Of a stretch of DNA of 64,000 bases, positions 27,309 to 34,230 are shown one piece after another. Below the pieces are notes generated by a model. The model saw nothing but the letters and a program-made list of their open reading frames with translations, had not been told where the DNA came from and made no database searches. This DNA is from Flagellimonas flava (GTDB lineage Bacteria; Bacteroidota; Bacteroidia; Flavobacteriales; Flavobacteriaceae). The stretch covers positions 1 to 64,000 of the forward strand of contig NZ_FQWL01000007.1 in the NCBI RefSeq assembly GCF_900129665.1. Direction: 5' to 3'. The position numbers and the translations under genes were made by a program. Every line of letters begins with the position of its first letter. Within the stretch, counting starts at the first letter, position 1.

Positions 27309-28151
27309 ATGCAAAATGAGAGTTTGATCATCATGGTGGGTGGAGCTTCTTCCCGAATGAAGAGAAGTCTTCAAACCGCCAATTTGGATGAAGCAACTAA
27401 AAACGCGGCCCAGAAATTACATAAAAGCCTAATTCCCCTTGGTGATGATGGAAAGCCACTACTTTTCTATCTAATTAGGAATGCCGTTCAGGCTGGTTAC
27501 AAACATGTGTACCTTATTACGAGTAAGGAAAATGAAGGTTTTAAGGATGTGGTTGGGGACCAGCAAAGCAATAACAAGTATCAAGGAATTTTGGTTCACT
27601 TCGCCATACAGGAGATTCCTGAAGGTCGTGAAAAACCTTTGGGTACTGCAGATGCATTGGAACAATGCATGGAACAATATCCAGAACTGAAATCCAAGAC
27701 GTTTACGGTTTGCAATGGGGACAACCTATACGCAATCGGGGCTTTGGAAGATTTGAGACAACCTAGAAAAGCGTCCAATGCACTGATTAGTTATAGCAGT
27801 GAGGGCTTGCGTTTTTCTGATGAGCGGATTGCCAAATTTGCCTTGATGGACATTTCAAGTGAGGGCTTTTTAAAAGGAATTATCGAAAAACCGGAACAGA
27901 ATCGCGTAAATGACTATCGGGATTCAACCGATGCACTTAGGGTAAGTATGAATATTTTCAGTTTTCTGGGAAGTGATATTTATCCCTACCTCAAAAACTG
28001 TCCAATACATCCAGAACGTAAGGAAAAGGAACTTCCGGTTGCTGTCCGAAATATGGTAGAAGATAACTCGGAAAGCGTTTACTGCATTCCAAGATCGGAA
28101 TACATTCCTGATCTTACCAGTGCGGAAGACATCAAGCTTTTTGAGATTTAA
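27309..28151 (+). CDS. Sugar-phosphate nucleotidyltransferase
   Basis: 280 residues of the NTP_transferase fold. GGASSR (11-16) stands for the usual GGxGTR loop; the catalytic Lys is probably K39 (HKSLIPLG), separated from the loop by an unusual insertion of about 20 residues. GTADAL 112-117 and NGDNL 136-140 (metal Asp) are clear, as is IIEKP (about 190-194). It should join a sugar-1-phosphate with UTP or another NTP. It starts 5 bases after the GHMP kinase, so the kinase product is its likely substrate. The nucleotide and sugar are not determined by the sequence. Confidence 0.82.
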   Translation: MQNESLIIMVGGASSRMKRSLQTANLDEATKNAAQKLHKSLIPLGDDGKPLLFYLIRNAVQAGYKHVYLITSKENEGFKDVVGDQQSNNKYQGILVHFAIQEIPEGREKPLGTADALEQCMEQYPELKSKTFTVCNGDNLYAIGALEDLRQPRKASNALISYSSEGLRFSDERIAKFALMDISSEGFLKGIIEKPEQNRVNDYRDSTDALRVSMNIFSFLGSDIYPYLKNCPIHPERKEKELPVAVRNMVEDNSESVYCIPRSEYIPDLTSAEDIKLFEI

Positions 28152-28231
28152 TGCTCCAATTGTTTTTCCGATTCATTATCAAACTGTAACAGTCGGGTTT
28201 TGGGAAGTGTCTAAGTCATAAAGCGAATTTT

Positions 28232-28723
28232 ATGATTTACAAGAGACACATTTACATGGTAATGGCCCTTGGCCTAGGATTTACCACAACTATGAATTCC
28301 CAAAAACAAAAGATGATGAAAACTTCAATTTCGAAAGAGCAACAAGAAGTATTGTATGCCATTGAGTCCATGACCAAATCATTCAACGATAAAGACATTG
28401 ATGGTGTAATGTCGAGTTATGAGGATGGGGCCCTGGTTATTTTTGAGCCAGAGACTCCGGTCAGGGACGTCAAAATTTTAAAGGAAATGTTCCTTGGGGC
28501 TTTCGGCATTAACCCACAATTTGCATACCCCAACGGGCATGAGGTTTTTGTGAACGGAGACGCGGCCACCCATATTGCTCCATGGGTTATGACCGGAAAG
28601 GCTCCAGATGGAACCCCTATAAGGCAAACTGGACTTTCAGTTGCCAATCTGAGAAGACAGAAAGATGGTAGATGGTTACTTATCTTTGATAACCCTCATG
28701 GTAGCTTTCTTTTGAATCAATAG
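28232..28723 (+). CDS. Exported NTF2/SnoaL-like protein
   Basis: 163 residues: a weak N-terminal signal peptide (about 1-24) followed by an NTF2-like domain of the DUF4440/SnoaL class (about 32-160: MTKSFNDKDIDGVMSSYEDGALV, NPHGSFL). The family is a cone-shaped alpha-beta fold with varied or unknown small-molecule functions. It starts 80 bases after the nucleotidyltransferase and ends 4 bases before an ECF sigma gene, so it is coupled to the latter. A role in modulating that sigma factor is a possibility, because ECF41-type sigma factors carry a SnoaL-like domain fused at the C-terminus (established for that family); here it is a separate, exported protein. Confidence 0.78.
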   Translation: MIYKRHIYMVMALGLGFTTTMNSQKQKMMKTSISKEQQEVLYAIESMTKSFNDKDIDGVMSSYEDGALVIFEPETPVRDVKILKEMFLGAFGINPQFAYPNGHEVFVNGDAATHIAPWVMTGKAPDGTPIRQTGLSVANLRRQKDGRWLLIFDNPHGSFLLNQ

Positions 28724-28727
28724 CCAG

Positions 28728-29597
28728 ATGGAGAACAAAAATCTTTCAGATTCACTTCTTATAAAAAAGGCCTTGTCTGGAGATAAGGCCTCTTTAGAGT
28801 CATTGGTGATCAAACATCAAGATTATATATACAATGTGGCCCTTACCTTTGTGGGTGACCCAAACGAAGCGGCCGATCTTACACAGGAAGTATTGATTAA
28901 AGTGATCACAAAGCTTGATTCCTTTAAAGGGGACAGTAGTTTTAAGACCTGGATGTACCGCATCGTTAAGAATCATTTTCTCAATATGAAAAGAGGGAAA
29001 CATGAGATCAATCCGCCAACTTTTGAAGAATTCGGAAATGGATTGGATCAGTTGCCGGATGAATCCCTTTCCAATTACACTTTTGAAGTTGAAGAAAAAC
29101 TTCTGGTCAATGAAGCCAAGATCAGTTGCATGAAAGGTATGTTGCTTTGTTTGGATAGGGAACAACGCCTTGTCTACATCATCGGGGAGCTTTTTGGGTT
29201 TCCGGATACCATTGGCGGGGCCATTATGGAAATCTCCAAGGAAAACTTTAGGATTAAGTTGCATCGAGCCAAGAAACAGCTGTACAATTTTATGAACCAC
29301 AAATGTGGTCTTATCAATAAAGCCAATCCTTGTAGGTGTCATCGCAAAACCGCAGGCTTTATTAAGCTGGGATATGTGGATCCGGACAGTCTTCATTTTC
29401 AAAAAAATATGCTTAGCCAAATCAATGAGGTGGTGGAGGAAAAAGTGGATGCATACTCCAATGAGGTGCTTTCGGAATATCAAAAACTATATCGGGAACA
29501 CCCTTTTCTTAAGAGTCCGGATAAAATGAAGTCCATTAAAAAATTGCTGTCAAATGAAACTATACGGACGACCTTTAATTTGAATGACCTAAACTAG
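28728..29597 (+). CDS. Sigma-70 family factor with Cys-containing C-terminal extension
   Basis: 289 residues, longer than a usual ECF factor (about 180-190). Region 2 at about 15-90 (EAADLTQEVLIKVITKL, FKTWMYRIVKNHFLNMKRGK) and a weak region 4 at about 130-190 (DREQRLVYIIGELFGF, ISKENFRIKLHRAKKQL) are followed by an extra domain of about 95 residues that opens with Cys-rich HKCGLINKANPCRCHRKT and continues as charged helices. The Cys/His cluster could bind metal and sense redox or metal state. No classical anti-sigma gene is adjacent; the NTF2-like gene lies 4 bases upstream. Targets unknown. Confidence 0.82.
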   Translation: MENKNLSDSLLIKKALSGDKASLESLVIKHQDYIYNVALTFVGDPNEAADLTQEVLIKVITKLDSFKGDSSFKTWMYRIVKNHFLNMKRGKHEINPPTFEEFGNGLDQLPDESLSNYTFEVEEKLLVNEAKISCMKGMLLCLDREQRLVYIIGELFGFPDTIGGAIMEISKENFRIKLHRAKKQLYNFMNHKCGLINKANPCRCHRKTAGFIKLGYVDPDSLHFQKNMLSQINEVVEEKVDAYSNEVLSEYQKLYREHPFLKSPDKMKSIKKLLSNETIRTTFNLNDLN

Positions 29598-29675
29598 AAT
29601 TCGTCCGTCGTATGTTGGAATCTGTTCTAGACCTACACGGAGAGAGGTTTTTTGTTGATTTGAAACTGGGAAGCA

Positions 29676-32000
29676 ATGCCTATCTTTAAGGATAAACCAG
29701 AAAGGAATATGGCTAAGGAAGTAAAACGCAAGATTTCAGCGATTGGTGATATAAACTTCTCTGATTTACAAGTAACAGAACCGGAGGCATATGCGGCTGG
29801 AGTGCCAGCTATAAAAGTAGCTTTGGAACATGTACGCAAAGAATCCGGACTTTTTAGATCCATTAAGACCCTGTCGCGCATGAACCAAAAAGAGGGTTTT
29901 GATTGTCCTGGTTGTGCTTGGCCAGACCCTGAAAAACCATCGAAGCTGGGCGAGTATTGTGAAAATGGTGTCAAGGCCATTGCAGAGGAAACCACCTTTG
30001 AGCGTGCAGACCGCGAATTCTTCCAAAAATATTCCGTGGAGGCCATTTCTCAATGGACGGATTTTCAAATAGGTAAAAGTGGTAGAATTACCGAACCCTT
30101 TGTCCTAAGACCTGATTCGGTTCATTATGAACCCATTTCCTGGGAAGCTGCTTTTGAATTGATCGCTGAACATTTAAGGACTTTGAACCATCCGGATGAG
30201 GCCATTTTTTATACTTCAGGACGCTCTAGCAATGAAGCGGCATTTCTTTATGGCCTATTTGCCAGAGCTTTTGGAACGAATAATATGCCGGACTGCTCCA
30301 ATATGTGCCATGAATCAAGTGGCGTTGCACTCTCCCAAACACTTGGAATAGGGAAAGGCTCTGTGGTCTTGGAAGATTTTGAAGAAGCTGAGGTGGTCAT
30401 GGTCATCGGACAAAACCCTGGGACCAATCATCCCCGAATGCTTTCCGCACTTCAAAAGTGCAAAGAAAAGGGAGGTAAGATCATTACAGTAAATCCACTT
30501 TCCGAAAGCGGACTGAACAGGTTTAAGAACCCTCAACAACTTAATGGTATTCTTGGAAAGGGAACCGCCTTGACGGATATTTTTCTGCAGGTTAAGATTA
30601 ATCAAGACGTTTCCCTATTAAAGCTGATTATGAAACGATTGGCGAAAAGGCAAAAAACCGATAATACGGTTTTCGACTTAGATTTTATTACCGAAAAAAG
30701 CCAAGGCTACGAAGATTTTCTGGAAGACTTGAAAGGTTATAGCGAAGATGAGCTATTGGCACTTTGTGGTGTGGAATCTTCAAAAGTGGACGAGGCGGTG
30801 GAGGTTTTGGCGACTGAATCGCGCATAATTATTTGCTGGGCCATGGGGCTTACCCAACATAAAAATGGGGTTGAAAACATTAAGGAATGCGTGAATCTGC
30901 TCTTACTAAAGGGAAGCATTGGAAAGAAAGGTGCTGGAACTTGTCCCGTGAGGGGACATAGCAATGTACAGGGAGACCGTAGTGTTGGTATTATGCATTA
31001 TGTGTCCAAACCCTTAAATCAGGCCTTAAAAAAGGAGTTTGGTTTTGACCCGCCAGAGAAACAGGGTATGGATACCGTTGAAGCCATTCAATCAATGCAT
31101 TCCGGAAAGTCCAAGGTGTTCATAGCACTGGGGGGAAATTTTGTTTCTGCTGCCTCTGATACAGAGTATACCGCAGAAGCCCTACAACATTGCGAACTTA
31201 CCGTTTCGGTAAGCACTAAATTGAACAGAACGCACCTAACAGCTGGAAAAACTTCATTGATTCTACCCACATTGGGCAGAACTGAACAAGACAATGGACG
31301 TTTTGTAACCGTGGAAAACAGTATGGGAAAGGTTCATCAGAGCAAGGGAAGGTTAAAACCAGCAAGTGATAACCTGAAAAGCGAACCCGAAATTGTGGCA
31401 AGCATGGCCACTGCATTTTTTGGGAATAGTGGCCCCATTGATTGGATGCGTTTTGGAACAGATTATGGACTTGTTCGCGAAAAAATTTCCAAGGTTTTAT
31501 CCGGATATGCCGACTATTCCAAACAATCCAAAGGCTCCGGATTTTATCTACCCAATAATGCTAGGGCGGGAGACTTTTCCAAACTTCCCGGAGGGAAAGC
31601 CCAATTCTCTATCTGCAAATTGCCTGAACATAGACTTGGGGCGGATGAATTTGTACTTATGACCGTAAGGAGTCATGACCAATTCAACACTACCATTTAT
31701 GGATTAAATGACCGGTATAGGGGCATTCATGGAGAACGGCGGGTGGTGTTTATGAATCCTGCTGACATGACACGGCATGGGCTTAAATCAGAGCAGGTGG
31801 TGGACCTGATCAGCAACTACAATGGTAAAGAACGAAGGGCAAGGCATTTTAAAGTGATACCTTATAACATTCCTTCAGGCAATCTATGTTCGTATTTTCC
31901 TGAGGCCAATGTTTTGGTGCCCATAGATTTATATGCAGACCAAAGTCAGACTCCAGTAAGCAAATCTATTGTGGTCAAGGTAGAGGAGTACCAAGGTTAA
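29676..32000 (+). CDS. Molybdopterin oxidoreductase alpha subunit, FdhF/YdeP type
   Basis: 774 residues aligning along its length with E. coli YdeP: EGFDCPGCAWPDP (C77, C80) and C95, YTSGRSSNEAAFLYGLFAR, DCSNMCHESSGVAL, GQNPGTNHPRM, GHSNVQGDR and SHDQFNTTIYG. The family belongs to the DMSO reductase/formate dehydrogenase superfamily, binds bis-MGD and probably one Fe-S cluster, and lacks selenocysteine; the YdeP substrate is not established although acid-resistance links are known in E. coli. The start could also be Met12. It is followed 31 bases later by a membrane hydroxylase gene. Cytoplasmic (no signal peptide). Confidence 0.92.
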   Translation: MPIFKDKPERNMAKEVKRKISAIGDINFSDLQVTEPEAYAAGVPAIKVALEHVRKESGLFRSIKTLSRMNQKEGFDCPGCAWPDPEKPSKLGEYCENGVKAIAEETTFERADREFFQKYSVEAISQWTDFQIGKSGRITEPFVLRPDSVHYEPISWEAAFELIAEHLRTLNHPDEAIFYTSGRSSNEAAFLYGLFARAFGTNNMPDCSNMCHESSGVALSQTLGIGKGSVVLEDFEEAEVVMVIGQNPGTNHPRMLSALQKCKEKGGKIITVNPLSESGLNRFKNPQQLNGILGKGTALTDIFLQVKINQDVSLLKLIMKRLAKRQKTDNTVFDLDFITEKSQGYEDFLEDLKGYSEDELLALCGVESSKVDEAVEVLATESRIIICWAMGLTQHKNGVENIKECVNLLLLKGSIGKKGAGTCPVRGHSNVQGDRSVGIMHYVSKPLNQALKKEFGFDPPEKQGMDTVEAIQSMHSGKSKVFIALGGNFVSAASDTEYTAEALQHCELTVSVSTKLNRTHLTAGKTSLILPTLGRTEQDNGRFVTVENSMGKVHQSKGRLKPASDNLKSEPEIVASMATAFFGNSGPIDWMRFGTDYGLVREKISKVLSGYADYSKQSKGSGFYLPNNARAGDFSKLPGGKAQFSICKLPEHRLGADEFVLMTVRSHDQFNTTIYGLNDRYRGIHGERRVVFMNPADMTRHGLKSEQVVDLISNYNGKERRARHFKVIPYNIPSGNLCSYFPEANVLVPIDLYADQSQTPVSKSIVVKVEEYQG

Positions 32001-32031
32001 ACATTTCACTGAATTTTATATCTTTAAAATC

Positions 32032-33303
32032 ATGGAAACCTACGCTACCGCGCTCTTGTACGCAATCCCTTTTTTCGTTGGACTGGTTCTTTTTGAAGTG
32101 CTTTACGGGTATTTTATTAAAAATCAGATGCATAATGTAATGGATACCGTAAGCAGTTTGAGCTCTGGTTTGACCAACGTGGTAAAAGATTCGTTGGGAT
32201 TGGGTGTGGTTTTGATCAGCTATCCGTACTTATTGGAGCATTTGGCCCTGACGGAGATAAAATTGACCTGGTTCGTTTGGATAGTGGCATTTTTGGCCCT
32301 AGATTTTGCGGGTTATTGGAACCATCGCCTAAGCCATAGCATCAATTTCTTCTGGAATCAACATGTAATTCACCATAGTAGCGAAGAGTTTAATTTGGCT
32401 TGTGCGTTGCGACAATCCATTTCCAATCTGCTTGTTTATTTTCCGTTTTTACTGATTCCGGCAGCCTTGCTTGGAATTCCCCATAAGGTTGTGGCCATAT
32501 TGGGACCGCTACATTTATTTGCTCAATTCTGGTACCACACCAGGCATATTGGTAAAATGGGTTGGTTGGAGTATATCATTATTACGCCATCCCAACATCG
32601 AGTGCACCACGCCATAAATCCAGAATACATTGATAAAAACCTTGGACAGATTTTTAGTTTTTGGGATCGCATGTTTGGAACGTTTCAGGAAGAGTTGAAG
32701 GATGTGCCCCCACAATATGGGGTGTTGAAGCCTGCCCACACCTGGAACCCTATCCTAATTAACTTTCAACATATCTGGAGGTTGATAAAGGATGCTTGGC
32801 GTACCAAAAGTTACGTGGATAAGTTACGGATTTGGTTCATGCCCACAGGTTGGCGTCCTCAGGATGTCAAGGAAAAATACCCGGTTGACGTGATTGAAAA
32901 TGTATACGACTTTAAGAAATACATGCCCGCGGCATCCAAAAGCCTAAAAGGCTATGCTATTTTTCAACTCTTGGCCAATACCTCCCTAATGCTATTCATG
33001 TTCTACAACTACAGCGAAATTGGTTTCAATGGATTATTGGGTTTTGGAGCTTTTATTTTTGCTGGAATTTATGGATATACCTCGCTTATGGATCGTTCGC
33101 AATATGCGGTTTGGATTGAAATGGCTAGAAGCACAGCGGGATTGACCCTTCTTTTTTTGTCCAATGACTGGTTTGGATTAAACGCCCATATTCACTGGGG
33201 AAGTTATCTGGTGGCGGTTTACTTTGTAATTACTTTGTTCGGGGGAATCTACTTTACGTATTTAGAGGAAGGATCCAAAAACAGGGAAAAATTGGCTATT
33301 TAA
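32032..33303 (+). CDS. Sterol desaturase/fatty acid hydroxylase family membrane protein
   Basis: 423 residues with six or more membrane helices. The diiron histidine boxes are complete: HRLSH 98-102, HVIHH 111-115, an intermediate HxxxxxxxHTRH region 161-172 and HRVHH 189-193. The family hydroxylates or cleaves lipid chains using O2; the closest general type is the alkylglycerol-monooxygenase-like group. A helical C-terminal half (about 300-415) adds further membrane segments. Substrate unknown. Same strand as, and 31 bases after, the YdeP-like gene. Confidence 0.87.
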   Translation: METYATALLYAIPFFVGLVLFEVLYGYFIKNQMHNVMDTVSSLSSGLTNVVKDSLGLGVVLISYPYLLEHLALTEIKLTWFVWIVAFLALDFAGYWNHRLSHSINFFWNQHVIHHSSEEFNLACALRQSISNLLVYFPFLLIPAALLGIPHKVVAILGPLHLFAQFWYHTRHIGKMGWLEYIIITPSQHRVHHAINPEYIDKNLGQIFSFWDRMFGTFQEELKDVPPQYGVLKPAHTWNPILINFQHIWRLIKDAWRTKSYVDKLRIWFMPTGWRPQDVKEKYPVDVIENVYDFKKYMPAASKSLKGYAIFQLLANTSLMLFMFYNYSEIGFNGLLGFGAFIFAGIYGYTSLMDRSQYAVWIEMARSTAGLTLLFLSNDWFGLNAHIHWGSYLVAVYFVITLFGGIYFTYLEEGSKNREKLAI

Positions 33304-33471
33304 TCTTCCCAAGTACCTTCTATTTTCTACCCGATATCGTAAGGTTCAAGGTGGTACCTACGTCTATAGATAAGAGGTTTTTACAATTTGGTCCGATGTG
33401 TTGCGGTATATATTCCAAGTCGGTCAAGAGTTTTCAGACCCAACCTTTTTGAACTTAAAGCGTACATTTTA

Positions 33472-34128
33472 ATGACCAACGAAAATCACGCCTACATAAA
33501 AGATTGCTTTCCTGTTCTTGAAGAACGCCTTTTTGAGGAAATCAAGTCCTGCTGTACCTATCATGAATTTGCGAGCAGCACCTATGTTGTAAAACAAGGC
33601 GCATACTTAAACTTTCTACCTGTGGTCTTAAAAGGGCAGATAAAAATGTTCGCAGAGGAAGAGGATGTGCAATTTCTACTTTATTACATCAACTCAGGGG
33701 AATCCTGCATTCTGAGCTTTAACCATCTTTTTGACCCAAAGCCGATTCAGTTTTCGGCCATTACCGAGGAAGATACCTTGGTGATGACCCTTCCCGTGAA
33801 CAAGGTCAAGGAGTGGTTCATCAAGTATCCCACCTTTGCTAGAATATTGATCAATGATTATCAACGCAATTTTGAGGACCTCCTTCGCACTACCAAGGAA
33901 ATTGTCTGCTACGGGATAGAAGAACGACTGCTTAACTATCTTATTGCGAAGAGCAAGAGAACCAATAGTAGTATGGTACATCTTTCCCACTCCAAGATTG
34001 CCATGGACTTGGGAACCTCAAGGGAAGTAATCTCCAGAACCACCAAAAAGCTTGAAAAGAAAGGGATATTGTCCCAGCACAAGCGATGTATTGAGCTTTT
34101 GGATACGGAAAGTATCACGAAAATATAA
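33472..34128 (+). CDS. Crp/Fnr-family transcriptional regulator
   Basis: 218 residues from the ATG at 33472 (MTNENHAYI), which fits the family start; an ATG at 33388 would add an unconserved 28-residue tail. Cyclic-nucleotide-binding beta-barrel about 20-130 (VVKQGAYLNFLPVVLKGQIKMF), dimer helix, and winged helix-turn-helix about 160-215 (KIAMDLGTSREVISRTTKKLEKKG). There is no N-terminal Cys cluster, so it is not an oxygen-sensing FNR; two adjacent Cys (about residue 20) are of unknown meaning. The effector is unknown. The spondin lipoprotein gene follows, separated by a terminator. Confidence 0.9.
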   Translation: MTNENHAYIKDCFPVLEERLFEEIKSCCTYHEFASSTYVVKQGAYLNFLPVVLKGQIKMFAEEEDVQFLLYYINSGESCILSFNHLFDPKPIQFSAITEEDTLVMTLPVNKVKEWFIKYPTFARILINDYQRNFEDLLRTTKEIVCYGIEERLLNYLIAKSKRTNSSMVHLSHSKIAMDLGTSREVISRTTKKLEKKGILSQHKRCIELLDTESITKI

Positions 34129-34150
34129 CGGGATTTAATAAGGTTTTAAC

Positions 34151-34179
34151 AAAAAGCGGTGATTTTGATCACCGTTTTT
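34151..34179 (+). terminator. Terminator after the Crp/Fnr gene
   Basis: Stem AAAAAGCGGTGAT / ATCACCGTTTTT with one bulged G and a TTTG loop, ending in a T run, 22 bases after the Crp/Fnr stop and 51 bases before the lipoprotein ATG. The lipoprotein promoter must therefore lie close to or inside it. Confidence 0.75.
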
Positions 34180-34230
34180 CATTTGTGCTTCAGCGTAGTT
34201 TTGATCATAATTAATCTAAAAAAAGAAATT

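Noticed and set aside
28800-29483. Antisense 227-residue frame over the sigma factor
   Set aside because: Opposite to a recognisable sigma-70 gene with conserved regions 2 and 4; the translated product has no recognisable domain.
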